A DNA stretch of 64,000 bases from Streptomyces sp. NBC_01262. Lineage in GTDB: Bacteria; Actinomycetota; Actinomycetes; Streptomycetales; Streptomycetaceae. Positions within the stretch are counted from its first letter, which is position 1, and the number at the start of each line of letters is the position of its first letter. Location of the stretch: positions 2,956,501-3,020,500 of the forward strand of contig NZ_CP108462.1 in assembly GCF_036226365.1 (NCBI RefSeq), written 5' to 3'. The notes beneath the pieces were generated by a model. That model did not search any database and had not been told where the DNA came from. It saw only the letters and a list, made by a program, of their open reading frames with translations. The position numbers and the translations under genes are program-made. This document shows, one piece after another, positions 22,360 through 33,698 of this stretch.

Positions 22360-22578
22360 CTACTTCTTCGCGGCGCCCTTGCCGAAGCGGGCCTCGAAGC
22401 GGGCCACACGGCCGCCCGTGTCCATGATCTTCTGCTTGCCCGTGTAGAACGGGTGGCACGCGGAGCAGACGTCGGCGCGAATCACGCCGCTCTTCTCGGT
22501 GCTGTGGGTCGTGAACGAGGCTCCACAGGTGCAGGTGACCTGGGTCTCCACGTACTCGGGGTGGATTTCGCGCTTCAA
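22360..22578 (-). CDS. rpmE: 50S ribosomal protein L31, zinc-binding form
   Basis: Small protein at the 50S-30S bridge. It has 72 aa with four cysteines (C16, C18, C38, C41) that mark the zinc-containing (C+) paralogue; the other form in actinobacteria lacks them and is used under zinc limitation. The ribosome site is not strongly AGGAGG-like (AAGGGATG... region just upstream reads GGAGCATCC on the coding strand). It is followed by a large hairpin before prfA. Confidence 0.96.
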   Translation of the reverse strand: MKREIHPEYVETQVTCTCGASFTTHSTEKSGVIRADVCSACHPFYTGKQKIMDTGGRVARFEARFGKGAAKK

Positions 22579-22653
22579 GGGATGCTCCTAGTTTTCGGGA
22601 GGGTCCCGGGTCGTGAGGCGGGTTTGCGTCACGTGAACCGGGGCCGACGTACC

Positions 22654-22682
22654 AGTCTGCCAGGACCGGCCGCATCTCCCAA
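22654..22682 (-). promoter_or_regulatory. Candidate promoter of rpmE
   Basis: On the minus strand TTGGGA (22677-22682) and CAGACT (22654-22659) are 17 bases apart, followed by GGTACG. The layout fits a housekeeping-sigma promoter 75 bases upstream of the rpmE ATG. The -10 box is a weak match. Confidence 0.4.
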
Positions 22683-22726
22683 AACCGGGAGCCGCCGCCA
22701 GCTATTCCCAGGGGTACCGATCCCGG

Positions 22727-23788
22727 CTAGGACGCGCTCTTCACGACCCCCGACGTGCTTGTCTGATCGCCGGCCGAGCCGGTGGTCGCGGACTTCGGTA
22801 CGGCCCGGTCGGCCCGCAGCGCCGCCCAGACCTGCTGCGCCTTCGCGGTGAGCGGCACGACCCGGTTGGGGTCGGCCGGGTCGTAGGTGACCGGCATCGT
22901 CACCATGCTGACGTGCTTGGACGACAGTCCCTCGACGCTCTGGGCCAGGCCGACGAGGTCGCCCACCGAGGCGAGGTCGGAGTCGGTGGTGATGGCGCCG
23001 GTGGCGGTGTCGGCGACCTTGAAGAGCTTGGTGGGGCTGGTGAGGAGGCCGAGGCTGTCGATGCGGTCGATGAGCGCCTTGACGAAGGCCTGCTGGAGCT
23101 TTATCCGGCCGAGGTCGCTGCCGTCGCCGACGCCGTGGCGGGTGCGGACCAGGCCGAGGGCCTGCTTGCCGGTGAGGGTGTGGGTGCCGGCCTTGAGGTG
23201 GAGGTGGCTGTCGTTGTCGTCGATGTCCTGGGCGGTGGTGACCTTGACGCCGCCGAGGGCGTCGACGAGGTGCTCGAAGCCGGTGAAGTCGACCTCGATG
23301 TAGTGGTCCATGCGGATGCCGGTCATCGATTCGACGGTCTTGACGGCGCAGGCGGGGCCGCCGACGGCGTACGCGGTGTTGAACATGACGCTCTTGGCGG
23401 CCGCCGCTCCGGTGCAGGAGGGCCGGTCGACGAGGGTGTCGCGGGGGATGCTGACGACGGTCGCCTTCTTGTGGCCCTTGTAGATGTGCACGATCATCGC
23501 GGTGTCCGAGCGGGCCGTGCCGTCGTCGTCGCCTCCGCCGGCCTTCTTGTTGGCGCCGGAGCGGGAGTCGGAGCCGAGGACGAGGATGTCCATGGAGCCG
23601 TTGTCGAAGTCGGTGGGGCGGTCGGTGCCGAGCGCGCCGTTGATGTCGACGCCCCTGATGTTCCCGTTGAGCTTGACGTAGATGTACCCGGCTCCGGTGA
23701 GGGCCAGCAGAACGGCCATGGCGGCTGTCCAGGCGGCCACGCGCAGCGCCTTGCGGCGGGGGGCGGCATGGTGATTCGACTGCGTCAT
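22727..23788 (-). CDS. LytR-CpsA-Psr (LCP) family cell-wall glycopolymer ligase
   Basis: LCP enzymes move polyprenyl-linked glycopolymers such as teichoic acids to peptidoglycan, outside the membrane. It has 353 aa. The cytoplasmic N-terminus carries RRK; the membrane anchor lies at about 18-37. The LCP domain covers 60-270, with the core DILVLGSDSRSG (67-78), RSDTAMIVHI (92-101), VSIPRDTLV (about 111-119) and the active-site Arg region LVRTRHGVGDGSDLGR near residues 212-227. The C-terminal 80 residues are a Ser/Thr-rich tail after a last folded segment. It is downstream of rho on the same strand, beyond the rho terminator. Confidence 0.92.
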   Translation of the reverse strand: MTQSNHHAAPRRKALRVAAWTAAMAVLLALTGAGYIYVKLNGNIRGVDINGALGTDRPTDFDNGSMDILVLGSDSRSGANKKAGGGDDDGTARSDTAMIVHIYKGHKKATVVSIPRDTLVDRPSCTGAAAAKSVMFNTAYAVGGPACAVKTVESMTGIRMDHYIEVDFTGFEHLVDALGGVKVTTAQDIDDNDSHLHLKAGTHTLTGKQALGLVRTRHGVGDGSDLGRIKLQQAFVKALIDRIDSLGLLTSPTKLFKVADTATGAITTDSDLASVGDLVGLAQSVEGLSSKHVSMVTMPVTYDPADPNRVVPLTAKAQQVWAALRADRAVPKSATTGSAGDQTSTSGVVKSAS

Positions 23789-23920
23789 GGGCTCCTCTGT
23801 CGTTAGCTGAGCGGGTACCCCCAGATGTGGTGATCAAGCACTACTTGTCCTGCTTGTCAGACGTTCGGCGGACAGCTGTGGTTCCTGATGCGCGTGAATG
23901 CGTACGAAATGCGTGTGAAA

Positions 23921-23960
23921 ACAGGAAAAGGGCCACCCCGCGTCAGCGGAGTGGCCCTTC
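23921..23960 (-). terminator. Intrinsic terminator of rho
   Basis: On the minus strand AAGGGCCACTCCGC and its complement form a stem with a short loop, followed by TTTTCCTGTTTTC. It begins 14 bases after the rho stop codon and has a real T-rich tail, unusual in this window. Confidence 0.88.
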
Positions 23961-23973
23961 CCGTACGGACCCG

Positions 23974-26040
<2,067 letters not shown>

Positions 26041-26431
26041 GAAGGGTCCTTCCCTGGAGCGGACGTCGGCCTGTCTGGCTCGGCGACCGGTTGTGCTGTC
26101 CGGATCCGGCCTTGATGTCCCTTGGCTTGATCCGGGGCGGTTGTCCGCCTGACGGCGGCAGAAATGAATACACGGGTTCCGGCGGAGTGATCACTCATGT
26201 GGGGTGTCGCTCGCGCCGACTCCGGAGCGTGCTCGGCACTGCTCAGGCAGGCTGCCTATGCGGTGTGGGAGGCTCCCGGAAGAAAGGCGGTCCCGAGACG
26301 GGACACGGAGCACCGCGCCACAAAGGCGTCGAGTGCAGACTTGAGATTAACACTACCGGATCCAACAAATATTCCCCCTCTCTTCGACCGGCAATCGTGT
26401 CATTGCCGATCCCCCTGCCGTTCTCACCGCC
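26041..26431 (-). promoter_or_regulatory. rho leader and promoter region
   Basis: No gene is visible in these 391 bases. An AT-rich island lies at 26338-26375. On the minus strand TTGCCG (26389-26394) and TATTTG (26366-26371) are 17 bases apart and form a candidate promoter, which would give rho a leader of about 320 nt. A long leader would suit self-regulation of rho, but no specific structure was identified. Confidence 0.35.
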
Positions 26432-27355
26432 TCATTGCCCCACGGCGAGCGGCAGAACGCTTGCCCCGGCCGCGTCGAGGAGCAGGCGGTTTGCCGCCCA
26501 TCCCTCGCCCGCGAGCTGGGAGACCTTGTCGGCGGCGCCGTCCTCGGTGAGCGCCAGCACGGTGGGCCCCGCGCCCGAGATGACAGCAGGTACGCCCTCG
26601 GAGCGCAGCCGATTCACCAAAGCCACACTTTCGGGCATGGCCGGTGCTCGGTATTCCTGGTGCAGCCGGTCCTCGGTGGCGGGCAGCAGCAGCTCGGGGC
26701 GGCGGGTGAGCGCCTCCACCAGGAGCGCGGCGCGCCCTGCGTTGACGGCCGCGTCAACGTGCGGGACGGTGCGCGGCAGCAGACCCCGCGCGGTCTCGGT
26801 GAGCACCGGCTTCGACGGTACGAAAACCACCGGCACCAGCGATTCCGCGGGGTCCATCCGGATCGCGTGGGCGGCGCCGCCCTCGGTCCAGGCCAGCGTG
26901 AAGCCGCCGAGCAGACAGGCGGCGACGTTGTCGGGGTGGCCCTCGATCTCGTTGGCCAGCTCCAGCAGCGCGGCGTCGTTGAGCTTTTCGTGGCCGCCTA
27001 TCGTCACCGCGCGGGCGGCCATGATGCCCGCGCAGATGGCGGCGGAGGAGGAGCCCAGGCCACGGCCGTGCGGAATGCGGTTGGCGCAGACGACCTCAAG
27101 GCCGCGCGGCTGTCCGCCGAGCACGTCGAACGCGGTGCGCAGGGAGCGTACGACCAGGTGCTTCTCGTCCCGGGCGAGGTTGTCGGCGCCCTCGCCGGCG
27201 ATGTCGACGTTCAGGCCGGCTTCGGCCACGCGCACCACGACATCGTCGTAGAGCCCCAGTGCCAGGCCGAAGGCGTCAAAGCCGGGTCCGAGGTTTGCGC
27301 TGGTCGCGGGGACGCGCACTCGGACGGCGGCGGCGCGGAAGGCGGGTCCGGCCAT
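26432..27355 (-). CDS. thrB: Homoserine kinase
   Basis: Phosphorylates homoserine with ATP, the step before threonine synthase. The ATG at 27355 gives 307 aa starting MAGPAFRAAAVRVRVPATS; the open frame extends 47 codons upstream but lacks similarity. GHMP-kinase motifs are visible: PATSANLGPGFD near 17-28, the ATP loop PHGRGLGSSSAA near residues 97-108 and SGAGPTVLAL near the C-terminus. It follows thrC after a 305-base gap with a terminator, so it may have its own promoter. Confidence 0.94.
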   Translation of the reverse strand: MAGPAFRAAAVRVRVPATSANLGPGFDAFGLALGLYDDVVVRVAEAGLNVDIAGEGADNLARDEKHLVVRSLRTAFDVLGGQPRGLEVVCANRIPHGRGLGSSSAAICAGIMAARAVTIGGHEKLNDAALLELANEIEGHPDNVAACLLGGFTLAWTEGGAAHAIRMDPAESLVPVVFVPSKPVLTETARGLLPRTVPHVDAAVNAGRAALLVEALTRRPELLLPATEDRLHQEYRAPAMPESVALVNRLRSEGVPAVISGAGPTVLALTEDGAADKVSQLAGEGWAANRLLLDAAGASVLPLAVGQ

Positions 27356-27616
27356 CGTTCGATGACTCTCCTTGTGCTTCATGTGCGTGTTGTGCTTCAA
27401 GGGCGGTTCTGCCTCGAATGCCCGGGCATGTGCTGCCTTGGCATCGTTGCCGGAGGACGGCGAGGGCTTTGGTTGGCCCAATTGTGCCAGTGGCATGGGC
27501 CGGAACGGCGCGCTGCGACGCCGGTGGACACCAGCCTATCGAAGGAAGGTTCTGTTGCGACATAGGGCGCACGAACAGCGCGTGATGCGTGTCGCCCCAG
27601 GGGCGTGCGCCCCCAT

Positions 27617-27649
27617 CCGCCGGACGGGCTCCGCGAGCCCGTCCGGCGG
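27617..27649 (-). terminator. Terminator after thrC
   Basis: Perfect 14-bp arms CCGCCGGACGGGCT and their complement with a 5-base loop, 12 bases after the thrC stop codon. The rest of the 305-base thrC-thrB gap (27356-27616) holds no visible gene; a thrB promoter would lie there. Confidence 0.85.
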
Positions 27650-27660
27650 CGTGAGCCTGG

Positions 27661-28752
27661 TCAGGCCAGCCCCAGCTTCTGGGCCGCGGTGTCCGCGTCC
27701 ACCGGGACGGTGACGGGCTGCGGAGCGCCGGCGACGGCCCAGTCGGGGTCCTTGAGGCCGTTTCCGGTCACGGTGCAGACGATGCGCTGTCCGGGGTCGA
27801 CCCGGCCCTCCTCGGCGGCCTTGAGCAGGCCCGCGACGGAGGCCGCGGACGCGGGCTCGACGAAGACGCCCTCACGGGCCGCCAGAAGCCGGTACGCGGA
27901 CAGGATCTGACGGTCCGTCACAGCCTCGATGAGGCCGCCCGACTCGTCCCGGGCCTCCTCCGCGAACTGCCAGGACGCGGGGTTGCCGATCCGGATCGCG
28001 GTGGCGATGGTCTGCGGGCTGCGCACCGGCGCGCCGTTGACGATCGGCGCCGAACCGGCCGCCTGGAAGCCCCACATGCGGGGGTTTCGGGTGGACACGC
28101 CGTCGGTGGCGTATTCGCGGTAGCCCTTCCAGTACGCGGTGATATTGCCCGCGTTGCCCACCGGGAGGATGTGGATGTCGGGCGCGTCGCCGAGCGCGTC
28201 GACAATCTCGAACGCGGCGGTCTTCTGGCCTTCGATACGTACCGGATTGACCGAATTGACCAGCGCGACCGGGTACTTGTCGCTCAGGCCGCGCGCCAGC
28301 TCCAGGCAGTCGTCGAAATTGCCGTCGACCTGCAGGATCTTGGCGCCGTGCACGAGCGCCTGGCCCATCTTGCCGAGCGCGATCTTGCCCTCGGGGACCA
28401 GGACCGCGCAGACCATTCCGGCGCGCACCGCGTACGCGGCCGCCGAGGCCGAGGTGTTGCCGGTGGAGGCGCAGATGACGGCCTGCGCGCCCTCCTCCTT
28501 GGCCCGGGTGATGGCCATCGTCATGCCACGGTCCTTGAAGGAGCCGGTCGGGTTGGCCCCCTCGACCTTGAGGTAGACGTCGCAGCCCGTGCGCTCGCTG
28601 AGCAGCTGCGCCGGGACGAGCGGGGTGCCACCCTCCAGCAGCGTGACCACGGGGGTCTCGGCGGTCACCGGGAGGCGGTCCCGGTACTCCTCGATGATGC
28701 CGCGCCACTGGTGGGTGCGAGGCATTCGCGGGGTGTCGGCGATGGCGTTCAT
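27661..28752 (-). CDS. thrC: Threonine synthase
   Basis: PLP enzyme converting O-phosphohomoserine to threonine. It has 363 aa from an ATG. The PLP lysine is K73 in [10 protein letters not shown]; the phosphate-binding glycine loop is [15 protein letters not shown] (about 196-210). This is the short actinobacterial type without a long N-terminal extension. It lies 61 bases downstream of hom, so hom-thrC are likely co-transcribed. Confidence 0.95.
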   Translation of the reverse strand: MNAIADTPRMPRTHQWRGIIEEYRDRLPVTAETPVVTLLEGGTPLVPAQLLSERTGCDVYLKVEGANPTGSFKDRGMTMAITRAKEEGAQAVICASTGNTSASAAAYAVRAGMVCAVLVPEGKIALGKMGQALVHGAKILQVDGNFDDCLELARGLSDKYPVALVNSVNPVRIEGQKTAAFEIVDALGDAPDIHILPVGNAGNITAYWKGYREYATDGVSTRNPRMWGFQAAGSAPIVNGAPVRSPQTIATAIRIGNPASWQFAEEARDESGGLIEAVTDRQILSAYRLLAAREGVFVEPASAASVAGLLKAAEEGRVDPGQRIVCTVTGNGLKDPDWAVAGAPQPVTVPVDADTAAQKLGLA

Positions 28753-28813
28753 TGGGCTACCTCAGGGAGGGGAGAGGGGGAGGGAGAGAGACAGCGGAGG
28801 TGACCACAGGATG

Positions 28814-30106
28814 TCAGTCGCCTTCCACGCGCATGATGCTCGCGACGGCCCGGACGGTGTCCAGCTCGCGCAGGACGTCCACTGTGGCGGACAGGGCCGC
28901 GTCGGTCGCGAGGTGGGTGACCACGACGAGCGTGGCCTCACCGTCGCGCCCCTGCTGGCGGACCGTGTCGATGGACACCCCATGCTCGGAGAAGACGGTG
29001 GCGACCTGGGCCAGTACGCCCGGTTTGTCGGCCACGTCCAGGCTGATGTGGTAGCGGGTCGCCACATCGCCCATCGGGCTCACCGTGAGCTGCGCGTACG
29101 CGGACTCGCCGGGGCCGGTCGTCGCCGCGAGCTTGTTGCGGCAGGCCGCGACCAGGTCGCCGAGCACGGCGGAGGCGGTGGGCGAGCCGCCCGCCCCGGG
29201 GCCGTAGAACATCAGCTTGCCGGCCGCGTCGGCCTCGACGAAGACCGCGTTGTACGCCTCGCGGACGCTGGCCAGCGGGTGCGTGAGCGGGATCATCGCG
29301 GGGTGCACGCGGGCGGTGACGGACCGGCCGTCGGCGCTGCGCTCGCAGATGGCGAGCAGCTTCACCGTGCAGCCCATCTGCTTGGCGGAGGCGATGTCGC
29401 CGGCGGTGACCTCGGTGATGCCCTCGCGGTGCACGTCGTCGATGGTGACCCGGGTGTGGAAGGCGATGCCGGCCAGGATCGCGGCCTTGGCGGCGGCGTC
29501 GAAGCCCTCGACATCGGCGGTGGGGTCCGCCTCGGCGTAACCGAGGGCGGTTGCCTCGTCCAGGGCCTCGGAGTAGCCCGCGCCGGTGGTGTCCATCTTG
29601 TCGAGGATGAAGTTGGTCGTGCCGTTGACGATGCCCATCACCCGGTTGATCTTGTCGCCGGCCAGCGACTCGCGCAGCGGGCGGATCAGCGGGATGGCGC
29701 CCGCGACGGCGGCCTCGTAATAGAGGTCCGCCTTGTTCTCGACGGCGGCGGCGTGCAGGGCGGCGCCGTCGGCGGCCAGCAGGGCCTTGTTGGCGGACAC
29801 CACCGAGGCCCCGTGCTCGAAGGCGGTGGTGATCAGGCCGCGGGCGGGCTCGATGCCCCCGATGACCTCCACCACGACGTCGATGTCCCCGCGTTTGACC
29901 AGGGCCGTCGCGTCCGTGGTGAGCAGCTCGGCCGGTACGCCGTCGCGGACCCGGTTCGGGCGGCGTACGGCGATCCCGGCGAGCTCGACGGGGGCGCCGA
30001 TGCGCGCCGCGAGGTCGGCCGCGTGCGTCGTCATGATGCGGGCCACCTCGGAGCCGACCACACCACAGCCCAGCAGCGCCACCTTCAGCGGACGCGTACG
30101 CATCAT
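28814..30106 (-). CDS. hom: Homoserine dehydrogenase
   Basis: Reduces aspartate semialdehyde to homoserine with NAD(P)H, a branch point for threonine and methionine. It has 430 aa; two adjacent ATGs (30106, 30103) could start it. The Rossmann motif GCGVVGSEVA is at 13-22, the catalytic region contains GIVNGTTNFIL (about 171-181), and an ACT domain at roughly 350-430 binds threonine for feedback inhibition. Order lysA, hom, thrC, thrB on one strand. Confidence 0.96.
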   Translation of the reverse strand: MMRTRPLKVALLGCGVVGSEVARIMTTHAADLAARIGAPVELAGIAVRRPNRVRDGVPAELLTTDATALVKRGDIDVVVEVIGGIEPARGLITTAFEHGASVVSANKALLAADGAALHAAAVENKADLYYEAAVAGAIPLIRPLRESLAGDKINRVMGIVNGTTNFILDKMDTTGAGYSEALDEATALGYAEADPTADVEGFDAAAKAAILAGIAFHTRVTIDDVHREGITEVTAGDIASAKQMGCTVKLLAICERSADGRSVTARVHPAMIPLTHPLASVREAYNAVFVEADAAGKLMFYGPGAGGSPTASAVLGDLVAACRNKLAATTGPGESAYAQLTVSPMGDVATRYHISLDVADKPGVLAQVATVFSEHGVSIDTVRQQGRDGEATLVVVTHLATDAALSATVDVLRELDTVRAVASIMRVEGD

Positions 30107-30149
30107 CCGACCTCGTTTCCTTTACAGCTTTTACGGCCTTGGGATGGGA

Positions 30150-30204
30150 CCAGTCTCACTCACCGGACGGAAGTTTCCACGCCCTGTCCGATAAGTGAGA
30201 CCAG
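30150..30204 (-). other. Imperfect inverted repeat between lysA and hom
   Basis: CAGTCTCACT (about 30151-30160) and AGTGAGACCAG (about 30194-30204) are near complements, with a further GGAC/GTCC pairing inside. It lies in the 122-base gap between the lysA stop codon and the hom start. It could be the lysA terminator or a leader structure of hom. Confidence 0.4.
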
Positions 30205-30228
30205 CCCGTTTACCTTTGAGATTCTGCT

Positions 30229-31620
30229 TCACCCGACATCGAGACGCAGGAGATCTTCCTCCGTCTCGCGCCGGACGATCACTCCTGCCTCGCCGTCCCT
30301 GACCGCGATCACCGGCGGGCGCAGCACATGGTTGTAGTTGCTCGCCATCGAGCGGCAGTACGCCCCCGTGGCCGGCACCGCGATCAGATCGCCGGGCGCG
30401 AGGTCGGCGGGCAGAAAAGCATCCCGTACGACGATGTCCCCCGACTCGCAGTGCTTGCCGACCACCCGGGCCAGCATCGGCTCGGCGGTGCTGGCCCGGG
30501 AGACCAGCGCGACGCTGTACTCGGCGTCGTAGAGCGCGGTGCGGATGTTGTCCGACATGCCGCCGTCCACGCTCACGTAGGTCCGGAGGCCGTCGAGCGG
30601 CTTGATCGTGCCCACTTCGTACAGGGTGAAGGCGGTCGGGCCGACGATCGCCCGCCCCGGCTCGACCGACAGGCGCGGCGGGGTGAGGCCGGCCGACTGG
30701 CTCTCCCGGTTGACGATCTCGCCGAGCGCCTTGGCGATCTCGTGCGGCTCGCGCGGGTCGTCGTCGGCGGTGTACGCGATGCCGAGCCCGCCGCCGAGGT
30801 CGATCTCGGGGAGCTCGACGCCGTGCTCGTCCCGGATCTGCTTGAGCAGGCCGACGACGCGGTGGGCGGCCACCTCGAAGCCGGACGTGTCGAAGATCTG
30901 CGAGCCGATGTGGGAGTGGATCCCGATCAGTTCGAGCGAGGCCAGGGCCAGGACCCGGCGCACGGCCTCGGTGGCGTCCCCGCCGGTGAGGGAGAACCCG
31001 AACTTCTGGTCCTCGTGCGCGGTCGCGATGAACTCGTGCGTATGCGCCTCGACCCCGACGGTCACCCGGATCTGTACGCGCTGCCGCTTTCCGTGCCTGG
31101 CCGCGATGTCCGCGACCCGGACGATCTCCTGGAACGAGTCGACGACGATCCGGCCGACCCCGGCGGCCACCGCCCGCTCGATCTCCTCCATGCTCTTGTT
31201 GTTGCCGTGCAGCGCGATGCGCTCGGCCGGCATCCCGGCCGACAGCGCCACCGCCAGCTCACCGCCGGTGCACACGTCGAGGTTCAGGCCCTCCTCGTGC
31301 AGCCAGCGCACCACCGCGCGGGAGAGGAAGGCCTTGCCCGCGTAGAACACGTCCGCGTCCGCCCCGAACGCCTCGCGCCAGGCGCGGCAGCGGGCCCGGA
31401 AGTCCGCCTCGTCCAGGATGTACGCCGGGGTCCCGTACTCCTCGGCCAGCGCGCGTACGTCCAGGCCGCCGACCTGGGCCACGCCCTCGGGGCTGCGGGC
31501 GACGGTGCGCGACCAGACGCGGGGGTCGAGGGTGTTGAGGTCGGCGGGGGGCGCCGAGTAGTGACCCTCGGGGATCACATCGGCGTAGCGCGGGCCGGCG
31601 GGGTGTGCGGAGCGGCTCAT
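30229..31620 (-). CDS. lysA: Diaminopimelate decarboxylase
   Basis: PLP enzyme that decarboxylates meso-diaminopimelate to lysine. It has 463 aa. The PLP lysine is K96 in VFYAGKAFLS; the His of HSHIGSQ is near residue 240, the glycine-rich DLGGGLGIAY near 275-284 binds phosphate, EPGRAIVGP is near 325, and CESGD near residue 393 supplies the catalytic Cys. It starts 26 bases after the nrtL stop codon. Confidence 0.96.
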   Translation of the reverse strand: MSRSAHPAGPRYADVIPEGHYSAPPADLNTLDPRVWSRTVARSPEGVAQVGGLDVRALAEEYGTPAYILDEADFRARCRAWREAFGADADVFYAGKAFLSRAVVRWLHEEGLNLDVCTGGELAVALSAGMPAERIALHGNNKSMEEIERAVAAGVGRIVVDSFQEIVRVADIAARHGKRQRVQIRVTVGVEAHTHEFIATAHEDQKFGFSLTGGDATEAVRRVLALASLELIGIHSHIGSQIFDTSGFEVAAHRVVGLLKQIRDEHGVELPEIDLGGGLGIAYTADDDPREPHEIAKALGEIVNRESQSAGLTPPRLSVEPGRAIVGPTAFTLYEVGTIKPLDGLRTYVSVDGGMSDNIRTALYDAEYSVALVSRASTAEPMLARVVGKHCESGDIVVRDAFLPADLAPGDLIAVPATGAYCRSMASNYNHVLRPPVIAVRDGEAGVIVRRETEEDLLRLDVG

Positions 31621-31646
31621 GTTCGTGGCACTTTCACTTCATGGGT

Positions 31647-32651
31647 TCACAGGTGGTCTGGGGCGCTGATGCCGAGCAGGGTCAGGCCGTTGGCCAGCAC
31701 GGTCCCGGCGGCTTCGGCGAGCGCCAGCCGGGCGCCGTGAACGGCCGAGGGTTTCTCCTCGCCCTTGGGCAGCACCGGGCACTCGTCATGGAAGCGGAAG
31801 AACGCGTCCGCCGCTCGCTCGGCGTGCCGCGCGACCCGGTCGGGCGCCCGGTGCCGGGCCGCGGCCTCCACGACCCGCGGGAAGTCCGCGATCAGCCCGA
31901 GCAGCTCGGTCTCCGCCGGGTGGCGGTACTCCCCCGGCTCTGTCCCCACACCCAGGTCGTGGGCGTTGCGGAGCAGGGCCCGGGTGCGGGCGTGGGCGTA
32001 ACGGACCCGGAAGAGCGGATTGCTCGCGCGCTGCGCCAGGTGCACGGCCGGATCCAGCTGCGGCGGGTCCCACGCCGGGGGGCGCAGCAACGCCCAGCGC
32101 GCGGCGTCGGGCCCGAGGGCGCGCAGCAGGTCGGGCAGCGGCTCGCCGACCGGATGGACGGTGACGTTCTCTGGCTCCCCCGGGCCGGCCCCGGCGGCCG
32201 CGAGCAGCCGGTTGACGACCTCTGCGGTGAGGGCCGCGCGGGCGTCGGCGGGTCCAGTGGCTCCGGTCGCGGTGACGCGTACGGTGTGGAGCCCGTCCCC
32301 ATGGCCGTACTCGGGGCCCTTCTGACTCACCGTCCGGAGGAGGTCGGCGTACGACACCGCGTCGAGCGTGATGTTCAGGAACCCCGGCTCCGCGATCTCC
32401 ACCCGCGCGATCCCCGGCGCCTGGGCCAGATGCCTGCGCAGGATCTCCGCCACCTGCCTCGCCGGCCGCCCCGCCGGCCCCGCGAGCTTCAGCGCCACAT
32501 TCGTCGCGTAGTCCCCGTGCCCCGGCCTCGGCGGCCGCTGCACCACCAACTGCTCCTGCCACGCCCCCTGCACCGGCACGCTGAGCTCCTCGGCCTCCAC
32601 CGCACGGCGAACCGTGCGCAGCACGGTGCGGGAGAGCTCAGCGGGAGTCAC
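31647..32651 (-). CDS. nrtL: ArgS-related anticodon-binding protein NrtL
   Basis: A fragment-like relative of arginyl-tRNA synthetase. Its 334 aa contain the N-terminal ArgRS additional domain (about 1-95, with RPPRPGHGDYATNVALKLAG at 39-58) and the C-terminal DALR anticodon-binding helical domain (about 205-334), but the Rossmann catalytic core with HIGH and KMSKS is missing. It cannot charge tRNA by itself. The function is unknown; a role in tRNA-Arg binding is an inference. It sits next to lysA as in other Streptomyces and about 800 bases from a tRNA-Arg gene. Confidence 0.85.
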   Translation of the reverse strand: MTPAELSRTVLRTVRRAVEAEELSVPVQGAWQEQLVVQRPPRPGHGDYATNVALKLAGPAGRPARQVAEILRRHLAQAPGIARVEIAEPGFLNITLDAVSYADLLRTVSQKGPEYGHGDGLHTVRVTATGATGPADARAALTAEVVNRLLAAAGAGPGEPENVTVHPVGEPLPDLLRALGPDAARWALLRPPAWDPPQLDPAVHLAQRASNPLFRVRYAHARTRALLRNAHDLGVGTEPGEYRHPAETELLGLIADFPRVVEAAARHRAPDRVARHAERAADAFFRFHDECPVLPKGEEKPSAVHGARLALAEAAGTVLANGLTLLGISAPDHL

Positions 32652-32747
32652 AAGCGCAAGCCTAGGCGAGGAGGGGGGCCCTCATGCCAGCGCGTTTCAC
32701 CCCTCGGTACACGAGTCGGTACACGAGTACCTCTGGCTTGGGCCCGC

Positions 32748-33161
32748 CTATGGCGCCGTAGCCGGCTCCCCCGCCGCCTGCTCCCCGCTCTGCCCGCCGC
32801 CGTGCGCCAGCCTCCGTACGACATTCACCAGCTCCGCCGGCTCGAACGGCTTGCTCAGGAACGCGTCCACCCCCGCCGCAACCCCGGCGTCCACTTCCAC
32901 CTGCGTACACGCGCTCACCATCACGATCGGCACCCCGCACGTCCCCGGGTCCCCCCGCAACCGCGTCGCCGTCTCGATCCCGTCCAGCCGCGGCATCACC
33001 ACATCCAGCGTCACCACGTCCGGACGCACCCGATGCACGATGTCCAGGCACTCGGCACCATCAGCCGCGGTCACGACCTCGAAGCCCTCCAGCTCGAGGT
33101 TGACCCTGATCAGCTGCCGGATGACCTTGTTGTCGTCGACCACAAGCACCCGGCCGGACAT
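32748..33161 (-). CDS. Single-domain response regulator (CheY-like)
   Basis: The ATG at 33161 gives 137 aa; the upstream open frame is arginine- and glycine-rich and not protein-like. A receiver domain covers residues 3-118: acidic pocket D9 D10, phosphoacceptor D53 in TLDVVMPRLDG, the Thr/Ser at VMVSAC near residue 82 and Lys in LSKPFEP near 104. There is no output domain, so it acts through protein contacts. No histidine kinase gene is adjacent. Confidence 0.9.
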   Translation of the reverse strand: MSGRVLVVDDNKVIRQLIRVNLELEGFEVVTAADGAECLDIVHRVRPDVVTLDVVMPRLDGIETATRLRGDPGTCGVPIVMVSACTQVEVDAGVAAGVDAFLSKPFEPAELVNVVRRLAHGGGQSGEQAAGEPATAP

Positions 33162-33436
33162 GCCCGGCACACCTCGAAGACTAGGCGCGCCCCCTCTCCC
33201 GCGCCTGCGTTTTGCCCACTTCTTCCCCGTGCGAGGGACCTTTCTCACCACCCGGCTTAACCCGCCCGATCCGGGGTAGCAGCCCCCGTTCCACCCCTCC
33301 CCGGGTCCTCCCCCCGGGCCCATCCCGGGTCCTCCCCGGCCCCTCCTCACCCCACTCACGCCGCGTAAAACCCTGTACACGGCCACCCTCCCCAAGCTGG
33401 TAGTGTTTCCCCCGTCGCCGCCACCGCGGACGGCAC

Positions 33437-33508
33437 GCCCCCGTAGCTCAGGGGATAGAGCAACGGCCTCCGGAGCCGTGTGCGCAGGTTCGAATCCTGC
33501 CGGGGGCA
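33437..33508 (+). tRNA. tRNA-Arg(CCG)
   Basis: A full cloverleaf can be drawn: acceptor GCCCCCG/CGGGGGC, D stem GCTC/GAGC, anticodon stem ACGGC/GCCGT with loop CTCCGGA (anticodon CCG, reads CGG), and T arm GCAGG/CCTGC with loop TTCGAAT; discriminator A. CCA is not encoded (CT follows). Its 3' half from 33467 on is the attachment site used by AICE-1. Confidence 0.97.
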
Positions 33509-33510
33509 CT
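33467..33510 (+). repeat. Left attachment site of AICE-1
   Basis: 44 bp identical to 50092-50135, starting at the anticodon loop (CCTCCGGAGCC) and ending with the CACT just after the tRNA-Arg acceptor stem. The tRNA gene is kept whole by the crossover. Confidence 0.93.
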
Positions 33511-33560
33511 CACCGGGAACCAGCGAAAGCAAGTCGCTGACCTGCAAGAGTGTCATACAC

Positions 33561-33597
33561 AAAGAGCCGGACTCAGTCCCACTGAGTCCGGCTCTTT
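33561..33597. terminator. Two-way terminator inside the left end of AICE-1
   Basis: Perfect 16-bp arms (AAAGAGCCGGACTCAG and complement) with a 5-base loop; A-tract on one side and T-tract on the other, so it can stop the tRNA-Arg transcript and leftward element transcription. The rest of 33510-33698 shows nothing else. Confidence 0.88.
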
Positions 33598-33698
33598 GTC
33601 ACTGCTACGCACTGATCCCGAGTGAGTGGCGAGTGAGTCTCGCGTCCCATGCAGGATCCCAACGGGAAGAGCATCCGGACTGGGATCGACTGATTCCC

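Noticed and set aside
32706..32731. Short duplicated GGTACACGAGTC upstream of nrtL
   Set aside because: Only two 12-bp copies; too little to call an operator.
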